Source: DASVTR01 sp033855775 (GTDB taxonomy: Bacteria; Acidobacteriota; Blastocatellia; Pyrinomonadales; Pyrinomonadaceae). Taken from it: DNA of 42,284 nucleotides. The position numbers and the translations under genes are program-made. The stretch covers positions 1 to 42,284 of the forward strand of contig JAWVFT010000048.1 in the NCBI GenBank assembly GCA_033855775.1, read 5' to 3'. The stretch's first letter is position 1, and each line of letters opens with the position of its first letter. The notes beneath the pieces are model-generated. The model was not told the origin of the DNA, searched no databases, and worked only from the letters and a program-made list of their open reading frames with translations. This document shows positions 1-7,270 of the stretch, piece by piece.

Positions 1-38
1 ACTTTTACCTTCCCTCCATCTTCTGCTAATTTTGTCGC

Positions 39-569
39 ATGACTCAGCGAACGAAACAGAAAGCCCACATCGAGTTCACCTTGAACGGCGAAGCGGTGGA
101 AGTCGCCTTCGCCCCGCACAAAACGGCGCTCGAAGTCTTGCGGGAAGACCTCAACCTGACGGGCACGAAGCATGGCTGCGAACTCGGCGAGTGCGGGACG
201 TGCGCCGTCCTGCTTGACGGGCGCGCTGTCCTCTCGTGTCTCGTCCTCGGCCTCGACATGGAAGGGCGCGAGGTCTTGAGCATCGAAGGGATGTCCGAAG
301 GCAATCAACTGCACCCGCTGCAAGAGACTTTCGCCGACACGGGCGCGGCGCAGTGTGGCTATTGCACGCCCGGATTTTTGCTGGTGGCGAAAGAGTTGCT
401 GGCCGCCAACCCGCGGCCGTCGCGCGAAGAGATAAAGGAAGCTCTCTCCGGCAATCTCTGCCGCTGCACCGGCTACATCAAAATTTACGAAGCGGTCGAA
501 CTGGCGGCGGCGCGCATGCGCGGCGAAGAGATGGAACTGCCGCGAGAAAGCGTTTATGGCTACGAATAA
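39..569 (+). CDS. hcrC: 4-hydroxybenzoyl-CoA reductase-type 2Fe-2S subunit (HcrC/CoxS-like)
   Basis: This is the small iron-sulfur subunit of a xanthine-dehydrogenase-family molybdenum hydroxylase, which passes electrons between the molybdenum centre and FAD. The 176 residues have the two expected domains. An N-terminal plant-ferredoxin fold carries Cys47, Cys52, Cys55 and Cys67. A C-terminal helical domain carries Cys106, Cys109, Cys141 and Cys143, within CGYC and CRC motifs. Length is normal for the family. The ATG is the first usable start, only 38 bases from the window edge, so upstream signals cannot be judged. Its stop overlaps the start of the large subunit by 14 bases, which suggests translational coupling. 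The family call is firm. The Hcr assignment rests on the partner subunits. Confidence 0.9.
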   Translation: MTQRTKQKAHIEFTLNGEAVEVAFAPHKTALEVLREDLNLTGTKHGCELGECGTCAVLLDGRAVLSCLVLGLDMEGREVLSIEGMSEGNQLHPLQETFADTGAAQCGYCTPGFLLVAKELLAANPRPSREEIKEALSGNLCRCTGYIKIYEAVELAAARMRGEEMELPRESVYGYE

Positions 570-3015
570 GAACGAAGGCGACAACGGACAACAGCAGCGC
601 AACGGAAAGCCGCTGAAAGTTGTGGGAAAGCCTTTCCGCAAGGTTGACGCGCGGGCCAAGTGCGCGGGCCAGACGAAGTTTGCCGACGACATCGTGTTGC
701 CGCGCATGCTCTTCGCCAAGCTCCTGCGCTCGCCTGAGCCGCATGCTGTCATCAAGAGCATAGACACTTCGAAGGCGCTCGCGCTGCCCGGCGTCTATGC
801 CGTCATCACGGGCAAAGATTTGCCGCTCCCTTACGGCATCCTGCCCGTCAGCCAGGACGAGCACACGCTCTGCATTGACCGCGTGCGTTTCATCGGCGAT
901 CCCGTTGCGGCGGTCGCCGCCGTTGACGAAGACACGGCCTTCGACGCGATGAACTTAATCGAAGTCGAGTATGAAAAGCTGCAAACCATCAGTAGCATCG
1001 AAGAGGCTCTGCTCGTCGAAGAGCCGCGCATACACGATTACGGCGAGAGCGGCAACGTCCACAAGAAAGTCAATCTCGAATTCGGCGATTTGGATGCGGG
1101 CTTTGCCGAAGCAGACCTCGTGCGCGAAGACATTTTCTTTTACGAAGGCAACACGCACTTGCCGATGGAGCAGCACGCGGCGGTCGCCTACTTTGACACG
1201 GACAACAAGCTGACCTTATGGAGTTCGACGCAGACGCCGCACTACGTTCATCGCGCGCTCAGCAAAGTCCTTGAGATGCCGGCGGCGCACGTGCGCGTCA
1301 TCGCCACGCCGAACGGCGGCGGCTTTGGCGGCAAGTCCGACCCCTTCAATCATGAGATTGCCGTCTGCGAGCTATCGCGCAGAACGGGCCGCCCCGTCAA
1401 AATCACCCTGACGCGCGAAGAAGTCTTCTACTGTCATCGCGGGCGCCATCCCGTCCTGATGAAAATCAAAACCGGCGTGCGCAAAGACGGCGCGATTACC
1501 GCGATGGACTTTCAAACCTTTCTCGACGGCGGCGCGTACGGCTCTTACGGCGTCGCCTCGACCTTCTACACAGGCGCGCTTCAGACCGTGACCTACGACG
1601 TGCCGCGCTACCAGTTTCGCGGCGCGCGCGTCTTCACCAACAAGCCGCCGTGCGGCCCCAAGCGTGGACACGGCACGCCGCAGCCGCGCTTCGGTCTTGA
1701 GATTCAACTCGACAAGATTGCCGAAGAACTCAAGCTCGACCCGGCTGAGATGCGCTTGCAGCATCTCGTCAAACCCTTCTCCGTCACGGCCAACTATCTA
1801 CGCATCGGCAGCATGGGACTCCGCGCCTGCATCGAGAAGATAGTCGAAGGCTCCGGCTGGAAGAACAAGCACCGGAAGCTGCCTTACGGCAAAGGCGTGG
1901 GGCTGGCTTGCAGTTCTTACATCTGCGGCGCGGGGCTGCCGATTTACTGGAACAACATGCCGCACTCCGGCGTGCAGCTTCGCCTTGACCGGCAGGGCGG
2001 CGTCTGTGTCCAGTGTGGCTCGACCGACATCGGGCAAGGGTCGGATTCCATCCTCGCCTACATCGTCGCCGAAGTTCTGGGCATAGACCCCTTCGACATT
2101 CGCGTCGTCACAGCCGACACGGATTTGACGCCCGTTGACCTCGGCAGCTATTCGAGCCGCGTCACCCTGATGACCGGCAACGCAGCCCTTCAAGCCGCCG
2201 AACGCGCGCGCGAACTGTTGACGATGGCCGTCGCCGAAAAGCTCTCCGTCCCGATTGAGAATCTTTCGTTTGCCGAGCGGCGCGTCTTCGATGTCGAGAA
2301 CCCGGACGTTGGAGTCACGTTCGCGGAGGCTGTCGTGTTGGCCGAAGCGAAGTTCGGCACCATCGGCACCGTCGGCTCATACACGCCGCCGCGCTCTCCC
2401 GGCAAGTTCAAGGGCGCGGGCGTCGGCCCCTCGCCCGCTTACAGTTATTCGGCGGCCATCGCCGAAGTTGACGTTGACGCAGAGACGGGCTTCGTCACCG
2501 TCGAGCGCGTCTGGATTGGCCACGACATCGGCCAGAGCATCAACCCGATGCTCGTCATGGGACAAGTCGAAGGCGGCGTCTACATGGGCCTCGGCGAAGC
2601 CCTGATGGAAGAGATGACCTATCGCGCCAACCGCAACGTCGTTCACAAATTCCCTAGCCTGCTCGAATACAAAAGCCCGACTACGCTTGAGATGTGCGAC
2701 GTGAAAACCTATCTCATCGAAGACGCAGACCCGAACGGCCCCTTCGGCGCGAAGGAAGTCGGGCAGGGGCCGCTCTTGCCCGTCATGCCTGCGGTCGCCA
2801 ACGCCGTCTACGATGCCGTCGGCGTCCGCATTGACGAAGTGCCGATTACGCCGGAGAAAGTCCTGACCGCCATCCGCGACAAAGCCAAAGGCAAGGAAGG
2901 CCGCTTCGGCCCCAAATCCGTGCCCGACACAGAATGGCCGCAGCCCCTCAAAGTGCAAACACCCGCCGACGGCGGCGACGGGCGCGAGATGCCGCGCGTG
3001 GCCGTGCATTCATAA
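556..3015 (+). CDS. hcrA: Molybdopterin-binding large subunit, 4-hydroxybenzoyl-CoA reductase alpha-like
   Basis: This is the catalytic subunit (819 residues) of a molybdenum hydroxylase. It binds the molybdopterin cofactor and should carry the substrate site. A GGGFGGK cofactor motif lies near residue 257. An NKPPCGPKRGHGTPQPR segment near residue 363 resembles 4-hydroxybenzoyl-CoA reductase alpha more than classical xanthine dehydrogenase. The catalytic glutamate of the GAKEVGQG motif is at residue 734. Established 4-HBCR enzymes reductively remove the para-hydroxyl of 4-hydroxybenzoyl-CoA to give benzoyl-CoA. No CoA ligase or benzoyl-CoA reductase gene lies in this window, so the substrate is inferred. 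The last 50 bases of the gene recur downstream (see the repeat entries). It could instead be an uncharacterised aromatic hydroxylase of the same clade. Confidence 0.88.
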   Translation: MATNKNEGDNGQQQRNGKPLKVVGKPFRKVDARAKCAGQTKFADDIVLPRMLFAKLLRSPEPHAVIKSIDTSKALALPGVYAVITGKDLPLPYGILPVSQDEHTLCIDRVRFIGDPVAAVAAVDEDTAFDAMNLIEVEYEKLQTISSIEEALLVEEPRIHDYGESGNVHKKVNLEFGDLDAGFAEADLVREDIFFYEGNTHLPMEQHAAVAYFDTDNKLTLWSSTQTPHYVHRALSKVLEMPAAHVRVIATPNGGGFGGKSDPFNHEIAVCELSRRTGRPVKITLTREEVFYCHRGRHPVLMKIKTGVRKDGAITAMDFQTFLDGGAYGSYGVASTFYTGALQTVTYDVPRYQFRGARVFTNKPPCGPKRGHGTPQPRFGLEIQLDKIAEELKLDPAEMRLQHLVKPFSVTANYLRIGSMGLRACIEKIVEGSGWKNKHRKLPYGKGVGLACSSYICGAGLPIYWNNMPHSGVQLRLDRQGGVCVQCGSTDIGQGSDSILAYIVAEVLGIDPFDIRVVTADTDLTPVDLGSYSSRVTLMTGNAALQAAERARELLTMAVAEKLSVPIENLSFAERRVFDVENPDVGVTFAEAVVLAEAKFGTIGTVGSYTPPRSPGKFKGAGVGPSPAYSYSAAIAEVDVDAETGFVTVERVWIGHDIGQSINPMLVMGQVEGGVYMGLGEALMEEMTYRANRNVVHKFPSLLEYKSPTTLEMCDVKTYLIEDADPNGPFGAKEVGQGPLLPVMPAVANAVYDAVGVRIDEVPITPEKVLTAIRDKAKGKEGRFGPKSVPDTEWPQPLKVQTPADGGDGREMPRVAVHS
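2962..3011 (+). repeat. Copy A of a duplicated gene-end sequence (blocks P and Q)
   Basis: The final 50 bases of the molybdopterin-subunit gene consist of block P (2962-2993) followed by block Q (2994-3011). Block P is repeated at 3289-3319 and block Q at 3654-3671, each next to a small inserted gene. This copy is in frame and contains the last codons of the parent gene, so it is taken as the ancestral one. Confidence 0.75.
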
Positions 3016-3023
3016 TTAAAGAA

Positions 3024-3263
3024 ATGGCTGATAAACCATTTGAAGCGATGAATGAAATTAAAACCCTTGATGTAGTGGCCGTGATTGAAGACATCCCCGA
3101 ACACGGTTTGCGCCGCGGCGAAGTTGGCACAGTGGTCGAACGCTGGAAAGACGGAGCCTATGAAGTCGAATTTAGCGACGACACCGGAGAGGCTTATGCG
3201 TTCGTTGCGTTGCGTTCAGATCAATTAATGCCGCTCTATCATCGCAAACGTGATGCGGCATGA
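3024..3263 (+). CDS. DUF4926 domain protein
   Basis: A small protein (79 residues) matching DUF4926. It has a phrase resembling DxVAVIEDIPEHGL, then GEVGTVVE, then YEVEFSDDTGEAYA, and ends just after the domain. The function of the family is not established; members are often found beside small toxin-like or accessory genes. I chose the ATG at 3024, 8 bases after the stop of the large-subunit gene. An ATG at 3048 would still give the whole domain, and neither has a strong ribosome site. The local sequence is more AT-rich than its neighbours, and the gene is flanked by copies of the large-subunit gene end. Both suggest it was inserted into a pre-existing molybdenum hydroxylase operon. Confidence 0.7.
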   Translation: MADKPFEAMNEIKTLDVVAVIEDIPEHGLRRGEVGTVVERWKDGAYEVEFSDDTGEAYAFVALRSDQLMPLYHRKRDAA

Positions 3264-3288
3264 AGTCTGACAAGTAGCAATTCACACG

Positions 3289-3319
3289 CCCGCCGACGGC
3301 GGCGACGGGGCGAGATGCC
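3289..3319 (+). repeat. Copy B of block P
   Basis: This repeats the P block of the large-subunit gene end: 21 identical bases at 3289-3309, then a further 10 matching bases with one base deleted. It lies between the DUF4926 gene and the next small gene. The adjoining Q block is missing here and is found instead at 3654-3671. Confidence 0.75.
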
Positions 3320-3365
3320 ACGCGCAACTCAGCGCGGAAAGCAGCCCAAGTGGAGCAACAAATTT

Positions 3366-3584
3366 ATGAGCGAACAAAAGACGGATAGGCCGCTCGTCTT
3401 CTCCGTGGTTGAAGACGATGGCGAGAACGTAACCATCGAAATCTCGGAAGAGGACTACCAGCGAGACTTGGAGGCCGGGATTGAGACGGACGCCACGCTC
3501 AAGCCCAGACGCTACAAAATGAGACGCGGCGGCTTTCTCGAACGTCACCCTGAGTTGAAGATTAAAGAAAAAAAGAGAGCTTAA
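3366..3584 (+). CDS. Small hypothetical protein, acidic N-terminus and basic C-terminus
   Basis: An unrecognised protein of 72 residues. The first half is acidic (a VVEDDGENVTIEISEED run); the end is strongly basic and finishes in a lysine-rich KEKKRA tail. No signal peptide, membrane segment or cysteine is present. I chose the ATG at 3366 because a GGAG lies 10 bases upstream and because the earlier in-frame ATG at 3315 falls inside the duplicated P block. The gene sits between DUF4926 and the FAD subunit, bracketed by blocks P and Q. That makes it a passenger in the hydroxylase operon rather than an expected subunit. A charged two-part layout is compatible with a small antitoxin or regulator, but nothing proves this. 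Confidence 0.55.
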   Translation: MSEQKTDRPLVFSVVEDDGENVTIEISEEDYQRDLEAGIETDATLKPRRYKMRRGGFLERHPELKIKEKKRA

Positions 3585-3653
3585 CGCGCAACCAGTCCCA
3601 CCCCGCGCTAGTGTCAGCTTTCACGTGTAAAGGAAGCAAAGCGAAGAGACAGC

Positions 3654-3671
3654 GCGCGTGGCTGTGCATTC
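3654..3671 (+). repeat. Copy C of block Q
   Basis: These 18 bases match the last 18 bases before the large-subunit stop (2994-3011) with one mismatch. They lie 26 bases upstream of the FAD-subunit start, where the original end of the large-subunit gene would be expected before the insertions. Confidence 0.65.
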
Positions 3672-3697
3672 TTGAGAATGGGAATGATGATAACGTT

Positions 3698-4690
3698 ATG
3701 ATGAGGCTTCCGAAATTTGTTTACTACGTTCCCCGCGAAATCTCCGACGCGGTGAAGATGATGGGCGACGCCGGGCCGGAGGGGCAGTTTGTGGCGGGCG
3801 GCACAGACCTTTATCCGAATATGAAGCGGCGACAACAGACGCCGAAGACTGTCATCTCCGTCACGAGGCTCGCGGAGTTGAATCAAATCAAGGGCGATGG
3901 CCGCAGCGGCTTGAGCATCGGCGCGTCGGTTTCGTTGACGGACATTTGCGAGCATCCGATTGTTAATCGTGATTACCCGATGGTGGCGCAGGCGGCGCGG
4001 CTGATTTCGACGCCGATCTTGCGCAACATGGGAACGATTGGCGGCAACCTGCTGCTCGATACGCGCTGCAACTACTACGACCAGAATTACGAATGGCGGC
4101 GCGGCATCAACTTCTGTTTGAAGAAGGACGGCGATGTGTGTTGGGTCGCGCCGGGCAGTTCAAAATGTTGGGCCGTGCAGTCTTCAGACCTCGTGCCGTT
4201 GATGGTGGCGATGGGGGCGAAAGTCAAACTCGTCTCGACGCTCGGCGAACGATTGGTGGAGGCGGCTGGACTCTACAACGACGACGGCATTGACTACCTG
4301 CACAAGAGGCCGGACGAATTGCTGTCGGAGATTCACCTGCCGCCGCTCGGCGGCTGGCGCGCGACCTACAAGAAACTGCGGCGGCGCGGCGCGTTCGATT
4401 TCCCCGTGCTCGGCGTCGCGGCGCGCTTGGACTTCGACAAGGACGGAATAGTCAGCGAAGCCAGATTGATACTCGGCGGCATCGCGCCCGCGCCCGTCGA
4501 AGTCAAAGAGGCGGCAGCCGCCCTCGTCGGCCATCGCCTCGCGCCTGAGCAGATGCAGGCGGCGGCGGAAGCCTGTTACCTGAAAGCCCGCCCGCTCGAC
4601 AACACAGATTTTGTGATGAACTGGCGAAAGCAGATGGCCCGCCCCTACGTCCTGCGCGCGCTCGAAGAATTACAACGGCAACAACAATAG
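3698..4690 (+). CDS. hcrB: FAD-binding subunit with extra [4Fe-4S] insert, 4-hydroxybenzoyl-CoA reductase beta-like
   Basis: This is the flavin subunit of the molybdenum hydroxylase, 330 residues from the ATG at 3698. It has the VAGGTDLYPNMKRR FAD motif near residue 37, the second flavin motif around NMGTIGGNLLLDT, and a CO-dehydrogenase-type C-terminal domain. Between them is an insert with cysteines 124, 140, 148 and 157 (spacing 16, 8, 9). In 4-hydroxybenzoyl-CoA reductase this insert binds a [4Fe-4S] cluster that ordinary xanthine dehydrogenases lack. The surrounding residues (TRCNYY, FCLKKDGDVC) also resemble that enzyme. An upstream in-frame extension to 3611 was rejected because it begins in the Q repeat and has no family similarity. 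This gene is the best evidence for the Hcr assignment of the cluster. Confidence 0.88.
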   Translation: MMRLPKFVYYVPREISDAVKMMGDAGPEGQFVAGGTDLYPNMKRRQQTPKTVISVTRLAELNQIKGDGRSGLSIGASVSLTDICEHPIVNRDYPMVAQAARLISTPILRNMGTIGGNLLLDTRCNYYDQNYEWRRGINFCLKKDGDVCWVAPGSSKCWAVQSSDLVPLMVAMGAKVKLVSTLGERLVEAAGLYNDDGIDYLHKRPDELLSEIHLPPLGGWRATYKKLRRRGAFDFPVLGVAARLDFDKDGIVSEARLILGGIAPAPVEVKEAAAALVGHRLAPEQMQAAAEACYLKARPLDNTDFVMNWRKQMARPYVLRALEELQRQQQ

Positions 4691-4743
4691 CCGGTCGTTA
4701 GTAGTCAAAGGGTCGGTTGTGTTTGGTTTTCAAGAGACCGGCT
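4689..4743 (+). other. Inverted repeat between the FAD subunit gene and mocA
   Basis: AGCCGGTC at 4689-4696 pairs perfectly with GACCGGCT at 4736-4743 across a 39-base loop. The left arm overlaps the stop codon of the FAD-subunit gene. There is no T-tract, so it is not a classical terminator. It could stabilise the upstream message or be a worn example of the intergenic hairpins found elsewhere in the window. Confidence 0.4.
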
Positions 4744-4747
4744 TTCG

Positions 4748-5440
4748 ATGATGCTCGAAGAACGTCAAATGAAAACGACGGATGACGGGCGACGGGCGAC
4801 GGGCGTGGCTGCCGTCCTGTTGGCTGCCGGGCGTTCGCGGCGGATGGGCGCGTTCAAGCCGCTGCTGCCGTTCGGCCCGCAGACGGTTGTCGAAGCCTGC
4901 ATCGAGCATCTTCTCAAGGGCGGCGCTGAAAGCATCGTCGTCGTCGTCGGTCATCGCGCCGGAGAGATGCGAGAGCGGCTGGCGGGCCGGCGCGTCACAT
5001 TCGCCGTCAACGATGAAGAAGGCAGCGAGATGAGCGCGTCCATCGCGCGCGGCGTCGAATGCGTGGATGAAGGAGCGGGAGCGATGCTGGTCGCGCTCTG
5101 CGACCAACCGGCGATTCCGCCCGCGGTAGTCAGTCTGCTGATTGAGGAATGGCGGCGAACGGGCGCGGCGTTGCTCGCGCCGGAGTTCGAGGGACGCGGC
5201 GGCCATCCGGTCTTGATTGACCTGCGGTTTCGTGAAGAGTTGCGGCGGCTGGACCCTTTGCGCGGCTTGCGCTCGCTCTTCGATGCTCATCGCGTTGAGG
5301 CGCGGCGCGTTCCCGTAGCTTCGCCCTTCGTTGCGCGCGACATGGATACGTGGCAAGATTACGTCCGTTTACACAGTGAAGTCTTCGGAGCCGAGCCGCC
5401 CTGCGGCGCAGATTATCCAGTCAAACGAAGAGAGACTTGA
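4748..5440 (+). CDS. mocA: MocA/MobA-like molybdenum cofactor nucleotidyltransferase
   Basis: A cytoplasmic NTP-transferase of 230 residues. MocA enzymes transfer CMP to molybdopterin and MobA enzymes transfer GMP, supplying mature cofactor to molybdenum enzymes. Seen here are LAAGRSRRMGAFKPLLPF near residue 25 (nucleotide binding), an acidic ALCDQP metal site, RGGHPVLI, and a terminal DMDTWQDY typical of MocA. The position directly after a hydroxylase operon supports MocA, since those enzymes usually use the cytosine dinucleotide cofactor. The ATG at 4748 was kept; an ATG at 4769 would remove seven residues. The first residues are encoded by a short GACGGGC tandem run. Confusion with other sugar-phosphate nucleotidyltransferases is unlikely given the context. 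Confidence 0.85.
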   Translation: MMLEERQMKTTDDGRRATGVAAVLLAAGRSRRMGAFKPLLPFGPQTVVEACIEHLLKGGAESIVVVVGHRAGEMRERLAGRRVTFAVNDEEGSEMSASIARGVECVDEGAGAMLVALCDQPAIPPAVVSLLIEEWRRTGAALLAPEFEGRGGHPVLIDLRFREELRRLDPLRGLRSLFDAHRVEARRVPVASPFVARDMDTWQDYVRLHSEVFGAEPPCGADYPVKRRET

Positions 5441-5574
5441 GCGCGCCTATCCAACGGAAATCTCAAGGCACACATCTAATTGATTGTCCGAATTGTTCCC
5501 CGGCAGTTCGCTGACCAACTCCGAAGGCCACGCGCCCTGGGAGCCAGCGCGGGGAACGCATCAAAGGAGATTCG

Positions 5575-6129
5575 ATGTCATTAAAAAGTCGCAGGTCTAT
5601 TATCGCCGCGACGCTTTCAATTATCTTTGTGCTGCCGCTCTACGCCTCCTCTGCGCGCCGCGTTCAACAGAGCGTTCCCGTGCAATTCTCTATGCGCTCG
5701 ATTGACGGGCAGACCGTCACGTCCGAGAGCTTGCGCGGCGAAGTAGTGGTGCTGGCCTTCGGGGCTTCGTGGCTGCCGCTCTCGCGCAAGCAGATGACGG
5801 GCGTGCGCAAGTTGGCTGACGACTACTCAAACCGCGGCGTCGCCGTCTTCTGGGTGAGCACGGATTCGGAGTCTTCCAAGTCGAAGAACTTCGCGTCTGA
5901 CGAACAGCTTCGCGCCTTCTCGAACAAGTACGGCTTGAAGGTGACGGTCTTGCGCGACCCCGACGGCGAAGTCTCCAAGCAGTTCAATGTTGACCAGCTT
6001 CCGGCCATCGTTATTCTCAACAAGCAGGGATTGCCCGCAGGCTCGCCCATCGGCGGGCTTGACCCTGAAGGCAATCTAGCGGCCCAACTCGCGCCGACGC
6101 TCGACCGCGTGTTGCAGGAAAAAGAATGA
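5575..6129 (+). CDS. TlpA/AhpC-like thioredoxin-fold protein lacking all cysteines
   Basis: An exported protein of 184 residues with an N-terminal hydrophobic signal (about residues 8-26) followed by a thioredoxin/peroxiredoxin-like domain. Recognisable elements are the opening SMRSIDGQTVTSESLRGEVVVLAF, the VFWVSTD strand and the cis-proline loop QLPAIVIL. The redox motif that should read WCxxC is WLPLS at 66-70, and the whole protein contains no cysteine. It therefore cannot be a classical disulfide reductase or peroxidase. It may be a structural, chaperone or binding relative. The start is well supported by AAAGGAGA 5 bases upstream of the ATG. The gene stands alone and ends before a strong terminator. 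Confidence 0.8.
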   Translation: MSLKSRRSIIAATLSIIFVLPLYASSARRVQQSVPVQFSMRSIDGQTVTSESLRGEVVVLAFGASWLPLSRKQMTGVRKLADDYSNRGVAVFWVSTDSESSKSKNFASDEQLRAFSNKYGLKVTVLRDPDGEVSKQFNVDQLPAIVILNKQGLPAGSPIGGLDPEGNLAAQLAPTLDRVLQEKE

Positions 6130-6188
6130 AAGCGAAGCTCTAACCGCCAGCGGATTTCCGACGCCGTTGTCCTGACCCGAAAAAGAGA

Positions 6189-6228
6189 GAAGCCGTCTTC
6201 CAAGTTTGAAGGCGGCTTCTTTCTTTTT
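6189..6228 (+). terminator. Rho-independent terminator between convergent genes
   Basis: A 12-bp stem (6189-6200 with 6208-6219, one G-T pair) closes a 7-base loop and is followed by TTTCTTTTT on the + strand. An A-rich run on the left could serve the opposing maf gene, so it may act in both directions. Confidence 0.85.
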
Positions 6229-6266
6229 AGTCTGCGACGACGATGACAATCAAGCTCGTCGCTCGT

Positions 6267-6905
6267 TCAACTATGATTCGCTCCAAGCTCGCGCGCCAGT
6301 TTGTAGACCAACTGCACGGGCAGGCCGACGACGTTCCAGTAGTCGCCCTGAATCTCGCTTATGAAGAGCGCGGCGTGTCCCTGCACGGCGTAGGCTCCGG
6401 CCTTATCGAGCGGCTTGCCGTTGGCCGCGTGCCACGCAATCTCTTCGTCCGACATCCGGTTAAAGCGGACGCGCGTGCTTTCATGCGCGACGACCGCGTG
6501 CTCCCGTTCGCCGCCGCGCACGAGCGCGACGCCCGTCAAGACTTCGTGCCACTTGCCGCTCAACTCCCTGAGCATCCGGCGCGCATCAATCATGTCCGAG
6601 GGTTTCCCCAACACGCGCTCATCAATCAAGACGATGGTGTCGGCGCCGAGCACGAGTTGGCCGGGAAAGCTGCGGGCGGCGGCCCCGGCCTTCTCGCGCG
6701 CCAGCCGCTCGACGTAAGCCACTGGGCTTTCGCCCGCGCGCTTTGATTCGTCTATGTCAACGGCTGCGACCTCGAACGGCCAGCCGACCGCGCGCAGAAT
6801 CTCGGCGCGGCGCGGGCTGGCCGAAGCCAGAATCAAACTCTCGCTAAAGACTCCGGCCTCGTTCAACTGACCATTAACCGCTTGTCGCTCTCGCTCTTTA
6901 TCCAT
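6267..6905 (-). CDS. maf: Maf-family nucleoside triphosphate pyrophosphatase
   Basis: A cytoplasmic house-cleaning enzyme of 212 residues. Maf proteins hydrolyse non-canonical or excess dTTP/UTP-type nucleotides to monophosphates. Landmarks are LILASASPRRAEIL near residue 24, ESPVAYVERLAREKA, the catalytic GADTIV, the DKAGAYAVQG loop and the C-terminal GDYWNVVGLP. The roughly 20-residue N-terminal extension before LILASASP is longer than usual. The ATG at 6905 is supported by AGGAG five bases upstream. It converges on the TlpA-like gene and diverges from the small membrane-protein gene. I could not decide between the dTTP/UTP and m7GTP subtypes by eye. Confidence 0.92.
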   Translation of the reverse strand: MDKERERQAVNGQLNEAGVFSESLILASASPRRAEILRAVGWPFEVAAVDIDESKRAGESPVAYVERLAREKAGAAARSFPGQLVLGADTIVLIDERVLGKPSDMIDARRMLRELSGKWHEVLTGVALVRGGEREHAVVAHESTRVRFNRMSDEEIAWHAANGKPLDKAGAYAVQGHAALFISEIQGDYWNVVGLPVQLVYKLARELGANHS

Positions 6906-6961
6906 TACACTCCTGCTCGTCTGACCCGAATTTTTCGCAAAGGCCGTTGACGTTTTATCGC

Positions 6962-7156
6962 ATGCGCGTTCGTCTCAATAAAGCTTATCTCATCCTCGGC
7001 CTGACCGCCATCTTCGTGCTGGCGGCGTTGCTGAGCGGCCCGCTGATTCGCAAACGAGCCAGAGAGAACGCCGCGCGCAAGACGCCCGTGGCCGCGCCGC
7101 CAGCGCAACCGCAAGCGCAACCGGAGGCGCAGCGACCGGCGGAGCAAAGCAAGTAG
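6962..7156 (+). CDS. Small single-pass membrane protein
   Basis: An unrecognised protein of 64 residues. A short basic start (MRVRLNK) is followed by one membrane segment of about 20 residues, a basic stop-transfer cluster (RKRARENAARK) and a proline/alanine/glutamine-rich tail. The topology suggests a short anchor with a flexible tail. I chose the ATG at 6962 over a TTG at 6947. It lies divergent from maf and 114 bases upstream of the DUF721 gene. Codon use resembles the neighbours, which argues for a real gene, but no family is recognised. Confidence 0.5.
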   Translation: MRVRLNKAYLILGLTAIFVLAALLSGPLIRKRARENAARKTPVAAPPAQPQAQPEAQRPAEQSK

Positions 7157-7269
7157 TTTTAGATTTTGAATGATGGATTTTGCGTGCGGCGACATTCTTG
7201 ATAACTCAGATGGAACAGCCGTAGCCGTCATCGCTCGTCGAATCCGAACTCTAAAATCCGAAGTTGAAT
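7155..7269. repeat. Degenerate heptamer inverted element
   Basis: The left part (7155-7181) reads as 7-base units (TTTTAGA, TTTTGAA, TGATGGA, TTTTGCG). The right part (7239-7269) carries related units in the opposite orientation (GAATCCG, CTCTAAAATCC). Pairing is patchy, so it is a decayed example at best of the hairpin class described in the findings. It fills the gap before the DUF721 gene. Confidence 0.35.
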
Positions 7270-7270
7270 A

